From NCBI RefSeq assembly GCF_030232265.1, contig NZ_JASPJK010000010.1:1-64000 (forward strand): a DNA stretch of 64,000 nucleotides. The letters run 5' to 3'. Below are positions 1-11,082 of the stretch, in pieces (the first letter of the stretch is position 1; every line of letters begins with the position of its first letter). The DNA comes from Corynebacterium sp. MSK041. Lineage in GTDB: Bacteria > Actinomycetota > Actinomycetes > Mycobacteriales > Mycobacteriaceae. The translations under genes were made by a program, and so were the position numbers. Below the pieces are notes generated by a model, which saw only the letters and a program-made list of their open reading frames with translations, did no database searches and was not told where the DNA came from.

Positions 1-252
1 GTTCTTTGGCATTGGGTAACCGAACCACCGCTGCTTAGCACATTGCGACAGCCACACCGTGGATTGAGCGACGATGGACCAGATATACGCCTGCAGAGCA
101 TATACTTTCAACGTTAATGCAGGTCACCTACTGGAAATCAGCCAATCCAGACACACTTTTTGACCCTTAAGCCTCAAAGTCGGTTGCACGTCCTGCGCGT
201 TTAGTGAAATCCTGTAGCGTTTTCAAAATCTGATCGCGGGGAGCCACCCGAT
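1..252. other. Intergenic start of window, no gene seen
   Basis: I find no convincing reading frame, RNA gene or strong terminator in this stretch. It lies downstream of the minus-strand gene ending at 253, so it probably holds that gene's 3' untranslated region and the end of whatever lies to the left of the window. Confidence 0.4.
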
Positions 253-708
253 CTACTGCTGCTTGCGGCGGTAGTAGACCTGGCGGCGCACGTGTGCGAC
301 GACGTCGCCTTCCTCGTCGACGATGTCTACGTCGAACCAGTGGAGGTACTTGTCGCCGTTCGCGGTCTTTTCCTTGATCAGCGCGTAGGTTTCCTCCGGG
401 ATGCGCATGTCAGCGGTGATCTTGCCGCGGCCCGGCTTGACGTACTTGATCTCGCCGGCGGTATCCCAGATGCGGTACTCCTTGCCCAGGCGGTGCATGG
501 AGGCAAGCATGAAGAAGGGGTCCGTCATGGCGGACATGGTGCCGCCGAAGGCCACGCCCATGGCGTTCTTGGTCAGGATGTTTGCCTTGTGCGTGACCAC
601 GACGCGGGTGCCATCATCGGCGAATTCCTTGACTTTCACGCCGGCGCCCAAGAAGGGAGGCCAGAAGCTCATGAAGTTTTTCAGCTGGCGTGCAGTGTAG
701 TGGGGCAT
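253..708 (-). CDS. DUF4442-type hotdog-fold protein (thioesterase-like)
   Basis: A 151-residue protein resembling the DUF4442 branch of the hotdog superfamily, whose members are probably acyl-CoA thioesterases. The central segment AMGVAFGGTMSAMTDPFF matches the hotdog helix with its preceding glycine-rich turn, followed by the usual strands (around residues 80-100) that include a GRGKITADM stretch. No signal peptide or membrane segment is visible. The length is normal for the family. It sits alone, downstream of the DsbA-like gene in the same direction, with a 92-base gap. The substrate cannot be deduced from sequence; the family assignment is more certain than the enzymatic activity. Confidence 0.75.
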   Translation of the reverse strand: MPHYTARQLKNFMSFWPPFLGAGVKVKEFADDGTRVVVTHKANILTKNAMGVAFGGTMSAMTDPFFMLASMHRLGKEYRIWDTAGEIKYVKPGRGKITADMRIPEETYALIKEKTANGDKYLHWFDVDIVDEEGDVVAHVRRQVYYRRKQQ

Positions 709-713
709 GAAAA

Positions 714-754
714 AGCTCCGTCTGAGTGTTGGTAATCATGGATCAAACGGAGCT
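714..754. promoter_or_regulatory. 8 bp inverted repeat upstream of the DUF4442 gene
   Basis: AGCTCCGT and ACGGAGCT form a perfect 8 bp inverted repeat with a 25-base loop, just ahead of the start at 708. It could be an operator, or a terminator for the gene ending at 801. There is no clear T-run on either side. Confidence 0.35.
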
Positions 755-800
755 AACTATACCGGGGTGCGGGGTGAGGTGTGGATCACACTCAGCCCGG

Positions 801-1664
801 TTAGTTGGCGGCGAGTTGGGTGTTGATGGCGGAGCGGAAATCGTCGATAGGCATCGCACCGGCAAGGAATTTCTTACCGATGATAAACCCGGGCGTCCCC
901 GTGATACCCAGGCCTTGTGCGTAGTTGCGTGCCTCATCGATCGCGTCGTCGTACTTATCGCTTTGGGCATCGGCGATGAACTTATCGATGTCAGGGACTT
1001 CAGCCTTCCTGGCAAAACCGATGAAGTCCTCGAGTTCAAAGCCCGGGTGACCACCCTTCTCAGCCGCGGCAGCCATGTAGGCATCCTTGTAGGCGGCGAA
1101 ACGGCCCTGCTCAGCAGCCGCGCGACCAGCCTTGGCAGCAGCGATGGATGCAGGGCCCTGGACAGCCAGGTCATTCCACTCGATGCGCACGTACCCTTCG
1201 TCCACGTATTCCTTGATCAGTTCCGGTTCCACGGTGGTGGCGTGGCGAATGCAGAACGGGCACTCCCAATCGCTGAATTCAGCGATAACGACGGGTGCGT
1301 CCAAAGCACCAACCGCCATCGGGTCCTTGGGGTCGCGGCGAGCAGCGTTATCAATCTCATCCTGGGAGGTGATGGGGGCGCTCGGCCCGTGGATGGTGGC
1401 GTCGAAGAAGCCATTGGAATTGGCCTTCACCGGGCTGAAATCGGTACCCGGGGTGGCGCCATCAGGAATACCGGCGCTGGTTCCTTCAACCACCGCACCG
1501 TCCGGACCAACGCCACCGACCTGCTCCGCCATCTGGTTCAGGGCGTTCTGCTGCCCATCGCGCTCACCGATGACGTAGCCGCCTACGGCGGAAGCCAGGG
1601 CGAAAACAATGGTGAAAGCCCACATCAAGGGCGGAATCTTGGTCTTTGGGGTGTTGTTGGTCAT
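801..1664 (-). CDS. Membrane-anchored DsbA-family thiol-disulphide oxidoreductase
   Basis: Extracytoplasmic thioredoxin-fold protein of about 287 residues (thioredoxin_4/DsbA type), likely forming or rearranging disulphides in secreted proteins. An N-terminal membrane anchor (about residues 10-32, PPLMWAFTIVFALASAVGGY) is followed by a linker and the thioredoxin domain with the active site FSDWECPFC, a CPFC motif typical of DsbA-like enzymes. The C-terminal part ends with a GITGTPGFIIGKK segment containing the cis-proline loop. I chose ATG at 1664 because a GGAG ribosome site precedes it; the frame is open 19 codons further upstream. It is followed by the hotdog gene and preceded by rmlA. Confidence 0.85.
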   Translation of the reverse strand: MTNNTPKTKIPPLMWAFTIVFALASAVGGYVIGERDGQQNALNQMAEQVGGVGPDGAVVEGTSAGIPDGATPGTDFSPVKANSNGFFDATIHGPSAPITSQDEIDNAARRDPKDPMAVGALDAPVVIAEFSDWECPFCIRHATTVEPELIKEYVDEGYVRIEWNDLAVQGPASIAAAKAGRAAAEQGRFAAYKDAYMAAAAEKGGHPGFELEDFIGFARKAEVPDIDKFIADAQSDKYDDAIDEARNYAQGLGITGTPGFIIGKKFLAGAMPIDDFRSAINTQLAAN

Positions 1665-1724
1665 GGGGTCTCCGGTTGAGGGGTGATTCGCGGATAAGCG
1701 TGCGACCGCACGATACCGCAATTC

Positions 1725-2588
1725 TTACTCGCGGGCGGCATCGAGTAGATACTGCCCGTAGCCCGACTTCAGCATGGGTGCGGCAAGCTCCTCTAGCGTC
1801 TCCGCATCGATGAAACCTTGGTGATACGCGGCAACCTCGGGCGATCCGATGACCGTGCCCGTGCGCTTTTGCAACACCTCGACGTAGGCGCTGGCCTCGC
1901 TCATGGAATCGATCGTGCCTGTATCCAGCCACACATCCCCGCGGTGCAGGCGATGAACCTTGAGCTTGCCTTGCTTCAGGTAGGCATCGTTGACGCTGGT
2001 GATTTCCAGCTCCCCGCGCTCGCTGGGCTCGATGGATGCGGCTATCTCCACCACGTCATTGTCGTAGAAATACAGTCCGACCACGGCGAAGTTGGACTGG
2101 GGATGCTCGGGTTTTTCTTCAATGGCGGTGGCCGTGCCGCTGTCATCGAAGCTAACCACGCCGTAGCGTTCCGGGTCGCTCACCTCGTAGGCGAAAATCG
2201 CGCCGCCGTCAGGGGCCGTCGCCTCATTCATGAGGCGGGTGAGTTCCGTGCCGTCGAAGATGTTGTCCCCAAGGACGAGGGCCACCGAATCATCCCCGAT
2301 GAAGTCTTTCCCGATGAGGAAGGCTTGTGCCAGGCCATCGGGGGAGGGCTGCACCGCGTAGTCGATCATGAGGCCCCACGCGGAGCCATCACCAAGCAAA
2401 CGCTCAAAAGCCTCACGGTCCTCCGGCGTGGTGATCACCAGGATCTCCCGGATACCCGCGCTGATCAGCGTGGACAGCGGGTAGTAGATCATTGGCTTGT
2501 CATAAATAGGCATCAGCTGTTTCGAGATGCCCTTTGTAATCGGGTACAGCCGTGTGCCGGAACCGCCGGCGAGAATGATGCCCTTCAT
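1725..2588 (-). CDS. rmlA: Glucose-1-phosphate thymidylyltransferase RmlA
   Basis: Makes dTDP-glucose from dTTP and glucose-1-phosphate, the first step of dTDP-L-rhamnose synthesis; rhamnose links arabinogalactan to peptidoglycan in mycolate bacteria. The nucleotidyltransferase signature [16 protein letters not shown] is at the N-terminus, followed by [16 protein letters not shown], and the metal-binding region [10 protein letters not shown]. The length of 287 residues is normal. ATG at 2588 is preferred over the upstream ATG at 2636 because family members begin with M-K-G-I-I-L-A-G-G. The gene lies 14 bases downstream of rmlCD and is probably cotranscribed with it. Confidence 0.95.
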   Translation of the reverse strand: MKGIILAGGSGTRLYPITKGISKQLMPIYDKPMIYYPLSTLISAGIREILVITTPEDREAFERLLGDGSAWGLMIDYAVQPSPDGLAQAFLIGKDFIGDDSVALVLGDNIFDGTELTRLMNEATAPDGGAIFAYEVSDPERYGVVSFDDSGTATAIEEKPEHPQSNFAVVGLYFYDNDVVEIAASIEPSERGELEITSVNDAYLKQGKLKVHRLHRGDVWLDTGTIDSMSEASAYVEVLQKRTGTVIGSPEVAAYHQGFIDAETLEELAAPMLKSGYGQYLLDAARE

Positions 2589-2602
2589 GTTTGGAAGTCT
2601 AG

Positions 2603-3943
2603 CTAGCCCAGATACAAGGCGAGTGCCACGCGCCAATTCGTCGGTGTGAACCCGGTAGCCTCAATCTTGTCCAACGCCAGCGTTGATTCCGCCGGGCGGG
2701 CAGCTTCTGGGCCGTTGAGCTCCTGGTACTGCGCGGTGGTCACCGGGGTCACGCCCGTTGGGTCGGAGCCGGTGGCGATGAAGGTGGCCATGGCGATCTC
2801 ATTCCGCGATGCTGGATCCCCGCCGGAGGTGATGTTGTAGATGCCATACTCCGCGTTCACATCTAACAGGTGCACGATGCCCTTGGCTAGGTCCTCCGCC
2901 CACGTTGGCCGCCCGCGTTGATCGCTGACCACCTTGACCGTTGTGCCATTGGCGGCCAGCCGTGCCATCGTGGCCATGAAATTCGCTCCGTCACCGAAGA
3001 CCCAGGCCGTGCGCACGACGTAATGGCGCGGGCACACAGCAGCCGCCGCCTCACCTGCGCTTTTCGACGCCCCATACACCGACAACGGACTCGGCACCTC
3101 TTCCTCCGTGTGCTCTTTTACGGTGCCGTCGAAGACGTAGTCCGAGGAGACGTGTACCAACGTCAGGTCATAGCGCGCGGCGATCTGGGCCAGCTTCGCC
3201 GGGCCGAGCGCGTTGACCTCCCATGCGGCTGTTCGGCCTTCTGCGGTTTCGGCGCTGTTCACGTCGTTGAAGGCAGCGGCGTTGATGATGGTGGAGTACT
3301 GCGTCCAGTCCCGTGCCGCCAGCAGGTCTTCCACGGGTGCGGTGAGGTCAAAGTCCTCGCGGGTGCAGAAGTCGGCGCCAGGCAAAACTTGCTGTAAAGC
3401 CCTGCCGAGCTGCCCATTCGCACCCGTCACCAGCGTGCGGCGCGGTGCCACGCGCTGTGCTTCGCTCAGTGGTGGGTGGGCCAGGTCTTTCTCCGATACC
3501 TCGGTGGGCTCCAGTGGCCACTCGATCTCCCGATAGGAACAGAATGCGTACTGCGCATCCGGGTTCCAGCGGGCATTGCACAGGTAGATGTACGTCGTGC
3601 CGTCTTCGAGTGCCTGGAAGCCATTGGCCACCCCGCGTGGCACGAACACGGCGGTATCGGGGCCGATCTCGCAGCCGAATTTCGCACCGAAGGTAGGGGA
3701 GTCCTCCCGCAGGTCCACCCACGCACCAAACACGCGACCCGTGGCCACCGACACGTACTTGTCCCACGGCTCCGCGTGCATGCCACGGGTCGCCCCGCGC
3801 GAGGCGTTGAAGCTCACGTTGTTCTGCTCCACGCGCATCGGCGGCTGCCCCGCCCAGTTCTCCTTGAACCAGCCGCGGTTATCGCCGTGGACCTGCAGTT
3901 TTCTGATAACAAGCCCATCGATGCCCGTGTTCGTGTCAGTCAT
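2603..3943 (-). CDS. rmlCD: Fused dTDP-4-keto-6-deoxyhexose 3,5-epimerase and reductase RmlCD
   Basis: A bifunctional protein of about 446 residues that finishes dTDP-L-rhamnose synthesis. Residues 1-165 are the cupin-type RmlC epimerase ([38 protein letters not shown]). From about residue 168, [17 protein letters not shown] begins the NAD(P)-binding RmlD reductase, with the short-chain-dehydrogenase YGASKSAGE motif. This fusion is characteristic of corynebacteria. ATG at 3943 gives the expected N-terminus; 3952 and 3985 are in-frame alternatives. The divergent neighbour is prpD, 111 bases away. rmlB is separated from this gene by the prpDC operon. Confidence 0.93.
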   Translation of the reverse strand: MTDTNTGIDGLVIRKLQVHGDNRGWFKENWAGQPPMRVEQNNVSFNASRGATRGMHAEPWDKYVSVATGRVFGAWVDLREDSPTFGAKFGCEIGPDTAVFVPRGVANGFQALEDGTTYIYLCNARWNPDAQYAFCSYREIEWPLEPTEVSEKDLAHPPLSEAQRVAPRRTLVTGANGQLGRALQQVLPGADFCTREDFDLTAPVEDLLAARDWTQYSTIINAAAFNDVNSAETAEGRTAAWEVNALGPAKLAQIAARYDLTLVHVSSDYVFDGTVKEHTEEEVPSPLSVYGASKSAGEAAAAVCPRHYVVRTAWVFGDGANFMATMARLAANGTTVKVVSDQRGRPTWAEDLAKGIVHLLDVNAEYGIYNITSGGDPASRNEIAMATFIATGSDPTGVTPVTTAQYQELNGPEAARPAESTLALDKIEATGFTPTNWRVALALYLG

Positions 3944-3997
3944 GCCCGCCATCTTAATCCCCTGAATATTCACTGAATCGCACACGCTAGATAGCTA

Positions 3998-4044
3998 GTT
4001 TTGCAATACTAACCAGCACCCACTTTGGAGACCCTTTGAGGAGG
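3998..4044 (+). promoter_or_regulatory. prpD leader: RamB/PrpR-like TTTGCAA site and strong ribosome site
   Basis: GTTTTGCAATACT at 3998-4010 resembles the TTTGCAAA-type core bound by the RamB/PrpR regulators that control propionate and acetate genes in this group. GAGGAGG at 4038-4044 is an unusually good Shine-Dalgarno sequence ahead of the prpD ATG at 4055. Regulator binding is inferred from the motif alone. Confidence 0.35.
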
Positions 4045-4054
4045 CTGACCACGC

Positions 4055-5566
4055 ATGATCAACCACCAGGTGCGCACGCACCGTTCCGCAGAAGATTTCC
4101 CGTATGAAGAACACCTCGCGTACAAGGTTGCCCAGGTAGCGGCTGATCCCGTGGAGGTGCCGGCCGAGACGACGGAGATGATCATCAACCGCATCATCGA
4201 CAATGCGGCGGTGGCCGTGGCATCGGTGGTGCGCCGCCCGGTGACCTCGGCCCGCGTGATGGCTCAAGCCCACCCAGTGGACAAGCAGGGCGCCACCGTC
4301 TTTGGCATTGATGGCCACTACTCCGCCGAATGGGCTGCGCTGGCCAACGGCACCGCCGTACGTGAGCTGGACTTCCATGACACGTTCCTCGCCGCGGATT
4401 ACTCCCACCCGGGCGACAACATTCCGCCGTTGCTCGCCGTGGCACAGCACAAGGGGCTGGATGGTAAGGCGCTTATCCGTGGCATTGCCACCGGGTATGA
4501 GATTCAGGTGAACCTGGTCAAGGGCATTTGCCTGCATGAGTTCAAGATCGACCACGTGGCTCACCTCGGCCCCAGCGTGGCCGCCGGCCTGGGCACGATG
4601 CTTGATCTGGACGTGGACACGATCTATCAGTCCGTCGGCCAGGCGCTGCACACCACCACCGCGACCCGCCAGTCCCGCAAGGGCCTCATTTCCTCGTGGA
4701 AGGCCTATGCGCCGGCGTTCGCGGGCAAGATGGCCATCGAGGCCGTCGATAGGTGCATGCGCGGCGAAGGCGCACCCGCCCCGATCTGGGAAGGGGAGGA
4801 CGGCGTCATCGCGTGGATGCTGCACAGCCCGGACCGCACCTACACGGTCCCGCTGCCCGCGCCGGGCGAACCCAAACGCGCGATCCTGGACACCTACACC
4901 AAGGAGCACTCCGCGGAATACCAGTCCCAGGCCCCGATCGACCTTGCGCGTCGCATGCGCCAGACGCTTATTGACGCGGGACGTTCTACGACGGATATTG
5001 CCTCCATCGTGCTGCACACCTCGCACCACACCCACTACGTCATCGGCACCGGTGCGAATGATCCGCAGAAGATGGATCCCACCGCGTCGCGTGAAACGCT
5101 GGACCACTCGATCATGTACATCTTCGCCGTGGCACTGGAAGACGGCACATGGCACCACGTGGACAGCTACTCCCCGGAGCGTGCTGGCCGTCCGGAGACG
5201 GTGGAACTCTGGCACAAGATCTCTACCGTCGAAGACCCCGAGTGGACACGCCGCTATCACTCCACCGATCCCGCCGAGAAGGCATTCGGTGCCCGCGCCG
5301 TGATCACCTTCGCCGACGGCGAGGTCATCGAAGATGAGCTCGCGCTTGCGGACGCGCACCCGGACGGCGCCCGCCCCTTCACCCGCCCGGATTACATCCG
5401 GAAGTTTAGGACGTTGGCGGAGGGGCTCGTCGATAAGCAAGAGCAAGACCGCTTCCTCGCGGCCGCTGAAAATCTGGAAAACCTCACTGATTTGAGCGAA
5501 CTCAACGTGCGTCTCACGCAGGACGCGCTCGCCACAGCCCCGGCAACGCCTGAGGGCATCTTCTAA
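4055..5566 (+). CDS. prpD: 2-methylcitrate dehydratase PrpD
   Basis: MmgE/PrpD-family enzyme of 503 residues that dehydrates 2-methylcitrate in propionate breakdown. It starts with [20 protein letters not shown], as PrpD proteins do, and carries the conserved ELDFHDTF and [10 protein letters not shown] segments near residues 105-125. The length matches the family. A GAGGAGG ribosome site lies 10 bases upstream of the ATG. It is followed 19 bases later by prpC. The usual corynebacterial partner prpB, encoding 2-methylisocitrate lyase, is not between them. Confidence 0.93.
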   Translation: MINHQVRTHRSAEDFPYEEHLAYKVAQVAADPVEVPAETTEMIINRIIDNAAVAVASVVRRPVTSARVMAQAHPVDKQGATVFGIDGHYSAEWAALANGTAVRELDFHDTFLAADYSHPGDNIPPLLAVAQHKGLDGKALIRGIATGYEIQVNLVKGICLHEFKIDHVAHLGPSVAAGLGTMLDLDVDTIYQSVGQALHTTTATRQSRKGLISSWKAYAPAFAGKMAIEAVDRCMRGEGAPAPIWEGEDGVIAWMLHSPDRTYTVPLPAPGEPKRAILDTYTKEHSAEYQSQAPIDLARRMRQTLIDAGRSTTDIASIVLHTSHHTHYVIGTGANDPQKMDPTASRETLDHSIMYIFAVALEDGTWHHVDSYSPERAGRPETVELWHKISTVEDPEWTRRYHSTDPAEKAFGARAVITFADGEVIEDELALADAHPDGARPFTRPDYIRKFRTLAEGLVDKQEQDRFLAAAENLENLTDLSELNVRLTQDALATAPATPEGIF

Positions 5567-5585
5567 CCCGACTAAGGAGCTGAAC

Positions 5586-6731
5586 ATGACTGAGCAACCC
5601 GACATCCGCAAAGGCCTCTACGGTGTTGTCGCTGACTACACCCAGATTTCCAAAGTCAACCCTGACACCAACTCGCTGCTCTACCGCGGCTACCCCGTGC
5701 ATGAGCTTGCCGAGGGCGCCAGCTTCGAAGAAGTAGCCATGCTCCTGTGGAACGGCGAGCTGCCCAACGAAGACGAACTCAACGAGTTCTACCGCGTTGC
5801 CCGCGCGCGCCGTGGTCTTGATGAAGAGCTCATTGGCGTCATCGAGGCGATGCCGAAGGACTGCCACCCGATGGACGTGCTGCGCACCGCCGTGTCCTTC
5901 CTGGGCACGCGCGACCCGGAGAAATTCACCCCGAATTCTGACCACATCCGCGACATCGCGCTGACCCTGCTGACCAAACTGCCCACCATCATTGCGCTGG
6001 ACATTCGCCGCCGACGCGGGGAGGGCTACATCGAGCCCGACGTGAACCGCGGCTACGCGGAGAACTTCCTGTGGATGGTCTTCGGCGACGGTGAAGGCTC
6101 ACCCGCCACCATCCCGTCTGACGTGGAAGCCTTTGAGAAATCCATGATCCTGTACGCGGAGCACTCCTTCAACGCGTCCACATTCACCGCGCGTGTGATC
6201 ACATCCACCCAGTCCGACACCTGGTCTGCCGTCACCGGGGCGATCGGCGCGCTCAAGGGGCCACTGCACGGTGGCGCCAACGAGTTTGTCATGCACAACT
6301 TCGTTGAAATCGACGACCCGGCCAAGACCGAAGAGTGGACCCTGAACAAGCTCAAGAACAAAGAGCTCGTCATGGGCTTCGGTCACCGCGTGTACAAAAA
6401 GGGCGACTCCCGCGTGCCCACCATGGAAGCCGCGTTCAAGAAACTCGCCTCCGAACACCCAGAGAAGAACGCCGACAAGTGGGTAGAGATGTACGACATC
6501 ATGGCCAAAACCATGTACGAGAACACGTCAATCAACATCATGCCCAACCTGGACTTCCCAGCGGGGCCGGCGTACTACATCCTCGGATTCGACATCGAGT
6601 TCTTCACCCCGCTCTTCGTCATGGCGCGCATCACCGGGTGGACCGCCCACATCATTGAGCAGTTTGAGAACAACACCATCATCCGCCCGCTCGCCGCGTA
6701 CAACGGGCCGGATGAGAGGCATTTGGACTAA
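5586..6731 (+). CDS. prpC: 2-methylcitrate synthase PrpC
   Basis: Citrate-synthase-family enzyme of 381 residues condensing propionyl-CoA with oxaloacetate. Visible features are the N-terminal GLYGVVADYTQISKV segment typical of 2-methylcitrate synthases, LYRGYPVHELAE, the histidine-containing KGPLHGGANE (active site), and MGFGHRVYKKGDSR. The ribosome site AAGGAG precedes the ATG. It forms a two-gene operon with prpD and is convergent with rmlB, with a shared hairpin terminator between them. The length and all catalytic segments look normal. Confidence 0.93.
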   Translation: MTEQPDIRKGLYGVVADYTQISKVNPDTNSLLYRGYPVHELAEGASFEEVAMLLWNGELPNEDELNEFYRVARARRGLDEELIGVIEAMPKDCHPMDVLRTAVSFLGTRDPEKFTPNSDHIRDIALTLLTKLPTIIALDIRRRRGEGYIEPDVNRGYAENFLWMVFGDGEGSPATIPSDVEAFEKSMILYAEHSFNASTFTARVITSTQSDTWSAVTGAIGALKGPLHGGANEFVMHNFVEIDDPAKTEEWTLNKLKNKELVMGFGHRVYKKGDSRVPTMEAAFKKLASEHPEKNADKWVEMYDIMAKTMYENTSINIMPNLDFPAGPAYYILGFDIEFFTPLFVMARITGWTAHIIEQFENNTIIRPLAAYNGPDERHLD

Positions 6732-6738
6732 GGGGCTA

Positions 6739-8887
<2,149 letters not shown>

Positions 8888-8937
8888 ACCTACTTAGACC
8901 GCCGCTGACCCCGCTTCGGTTCCCTTGAACTTTGAGA

Positions 8938-9042
8938 GGGTGAAAGATTTAGCATCCGGACGCGCGCCAGTTTTTGTAAAAGCGCAGGTCATCGCAATCT
9001 GGTTGTCGGTGGCCTCCGCGGGAAGGCGCACATCCTTCACCC
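8938..9042 (-). repeat. Right copy of the ~110 bp repeat, inverted relative to the left copy
   Basis: Starts GGGTGAAAGATTTAGCATCC and ends CATCCTTCACCC. Together with 7812-7926 it brackets the DUF559-type gene in opposite orientation. The body differs more than the ends, so this is an old or selected-for-structure pair. Confidence 0.6.
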
Positions 9043-9055
9043 GGCAGAGTCTTAG

Positions 9056-10342
9056 CTAGACCTCAAACAGATCCTGGCCCCAGTATTCGCCCTCTTTCGT
9101 GCCGCGTGGCACCGCGAACACAGCGGAACCGATGTGGGTGATCCACTCGTTGAGGCGATCCGCTTCGTCGAGGCGTTTTTGGATGGGGTCGAACTGTTTC
9201 AGCGGGTTCTTTTGGAAGCAGATGAAGATCTGGCCGGCGTTGGAAGTACCGCGTGTGTCTGGGCCCGGTGGCATGTCGTAGTTGTAGGGCCGGCGGTAAA
9301 TCCGTTCGGAACGGTCGGTGGAAAAAGCGCGCGCCATGTGGGAATTCGGGTCGATGACGGGCAGGCCGTATTCATCGAGCGCATCAAAATCGGGTTGATC
9401 GAATTCGTCGGTGCCAGTCAGTGGGGCGCCGGTATCGATTGTTCTGCCCATGGCCACTTCACGGGATGCGCGGTCAAGAATGTCCCATTCATCCATCAGC
9501 ATGGCTACGCGCCGAATCACCATGGCGGTGCCACCGTGGAGCCACTCGGGGCCTTCATTGATCCACACGATATCGTCCAGCTCGTCCAGGGCTGGGTTGG
9601 CGGTGCCGTCGAGCTGACCGAAAAGGTTGCGTGGCGTGGTGCCCGGCTCGATGGAGCCACGGGCATGCAGGAAGCCATCCTGGACCCATGCAGCGTCAAC
9701 GTAGGTGCGTGCCGTCTTGGTCATGAACCGAGCAGCGTGGGACAGGGTGAAGCGGTCATCAGAACAAATCTGGAGGCAGATATCACCGCCACTCCAGGTG
9801 TCTACGAGCTCATCCCGGGAATACTCAGGCAGATCATCGAGCCAGTCCGGCGCTTTATCGCTGAGACCGATTTTGTCCAGCAGGCTACGCCCGTAACCAA
9901 CCGTGATGGTTAGGTTCGCAGTTGATTCGAGATTTTCGGGCTCCAAGTCGGCGAGCCCGGCTACACCACTGCACATGCGGCGTGCATCATCGGTCCAAAG
10001 GCGCATCAGCCGGATCACGTCGTCGCGGTTGGTTTTGCTGTCCTTGAGATTGAACGCGATGAGTTTGATGAAGGCCTGCTCGGGCGTGGAAATACCCGCT
10101 TGGTGGGGGCCATCAAAAGGAACCCGGGCTTCCGCAAGAAAGTCATTATCGCCGGATTCGTTTGAACCTTGGCCCGGCCATGTCTCGTTTGAAGGGGAGC
10201 CTTCAGCGCACCCGCCCAACCCCATCACCGTGAGTCCAGCGACACCTGCCGCACCGGCAGTACCTGCGCCACGTAAGAATTGGCGGCGGGTTGCTTCGGT
10301 TGGCTGCTGTTTCGCGTTCTCTGGATGGTGCTGTTCAGTCAT
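9056..10342 (-). CDS. Tat-exported DyP-type haem peroxidase
   Basis: Dye-decolourising peroxidase of the EfeB/YfeX group, 428 residues. The N-terminus has a twin-arginine signal, TRRQFLRGAGTAGAAG, ending at LGGC, so it may be a Tat lipoprotein. The DyP signature GQLDGT (GxxDG with the catalytic Asp) lies near residue 240, a candidate haem-ligand His is in NSHMARAF, and the Arg-bearing RIYRRPYNYD follows. It needs haem, which matters in view of the eroded hem locus at 49-56 kb. It lies 27 bases downstream of the PCu(A)C-like lipoprotein gene and is probably cotranscribed with it, as in other actinobacteria. Confidence 0.9.
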   Translation of the reverse strand: MTEQHHPENAKQQPTEATRRQFLRGAGTAGAAGVAGLTVMGLGGCAEGSPSNETWPGQGSNESGDNDFLAEARVPFDGPHQAGISTPEQAFIKLIAFNLKDSKTNRDDVIRLMRLWTDDARRMCSGVAGLADLEPENLESTANLTITVGYGRSLLDKIGLSDKAPDWLDDLPEYSRDELVDTWSGGDICLQICSDDRFTLSHAARFMTKTARTYVDAAWVQDGFLHARGSIEPGTTPRNLFGQLDGTANPALDELDDIVWINEGPEWLHGGTAMVIRRVAMLMDEWDILDRASREVAMGRTIDTGAPLTGTDEFDQPDFDALDEYGLPVIDPNSHMARAFSTDRSERIYRRPYNYDMPPGPDTRGTSNAGQIFICFQKNPLKQFDPIQKRLDEADRLNEWITHIGSAVFAVPRGTKEGEYWGQDLFEV

Positions 10343-10369
10343 GGCGGGTGGCGCTGCTCCTTTCGGGCT

Positions 10370-11008
10370 TTAGTGGCCGGCGTGGTCGCCGTGGTCCATG
10401 TGCTCCATGTTGTCCATGTCCCCTGCGTAGTTTTCTTCACCGGAAGGCTGTTCACGCACCGGGATTTCGGTGGTGATGGTGGAACCATCATCCAGCTTGA
10501 GCTCGACGGTCAGGCTATCACCGGCCGGGATGGCGTCAGGGTAGTTCATGATCATCAGATGGTCCCCACCCGGGACCAGGTCGTAGGTGCCGCCGGCCGG
10601 GATGGTGAAGCCGCCTTCCTTTTCGCGCATCATGCCGTCCACAGTCTCGTGGAGTTCGGTGCTTGCGCCCTCGAGGGTCGGGGAGGAGAAGGAAACCACG
10701 TTGATGTCTTTGTCGGACATGTTCTTGAACTGGCCGAAGCAAGCAGTCATGTCGGCGTGCTTCATGTCCTTCTCGGTCATGTGCTCATGTGCATCAGTGT
10801 CATCCACAGCTGCCTTGGCGCGACAGTAGCCGTCGACCAGCTGGATAGCTGCTGCGCTGTTGTCAGCCTCAACAGCTGTGGTGCTTTCCACGGCGGAGGT
10901 GGTTGTAGAGGTGTCAGTTGAGTCGCCGTTGTCAGAGCAGGCGGCCAAGCCGAGAGAGCCGGCGCAGAGTGCAGCGGCCAGAGCAATGGTCTTCTTTGAG
11001 TTCAGCAT
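10370..11008 (-). CDS. PCu(A)C-type copper chaperone lipoprotein
   Basis: A 212-residue secreted lipoprotein; the signal peptide ends in the lipobox LAAC. After a Thr/Ser-rich linker comes a DUF461/PCu(A)C-like domain with HETVDGMM, the GGFTIPAGG turn and GGDHLMIM, which supply the conserved His and Met copper ligands. The C-terminus is rich in His, Met and Asp (GDMDNMEHMDHGDHAGH), an extra metal-binding tail. Known relatives deliver copper to cytochrome oxidase. It is first in a two-gene unit with the DyP peroxidase. Confidence 0.85.
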   Translation of the reverse strand: MLNSKKTIALAAALCAGSLGLAACSDNGDSTDTSTTTSAVESTTAVEADNSAAAIQLVDGYCRAKAAVDDTDAHEHMTEKDMKHADMTACFGQFKNMSDKDINVVSFSSPTLEGASTELHETVDGMMREKEGGFTIPAGGTYDLVPGGDHLMIMNYPDAIPAGDSLTVELKLDDGSTITTEIPVREQPSGEENYAGDMDNMEHMDHGDHAGH

Positions 11009-11082
11009 CGTAGTGGTCCTTCTGTCGGTGGAACGATGTGTTGGATTAGTCGCGTTAAGAATCCGGAAAGTTCCCGAAAAGT

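Noticed and set aside
4536..5303. Long Arg/Ser-rich frame inside prpD
   Set aside because: It is an out-of-frame shadow of prpD with biased composition caused by high G+C; no start signal or family resemblance.
3995..5611. 538-residue frame antisense to prpD
   Set aside because: No recognisable domain; runs across prpD and into prpC start, as expected of a codon-bias artefact.
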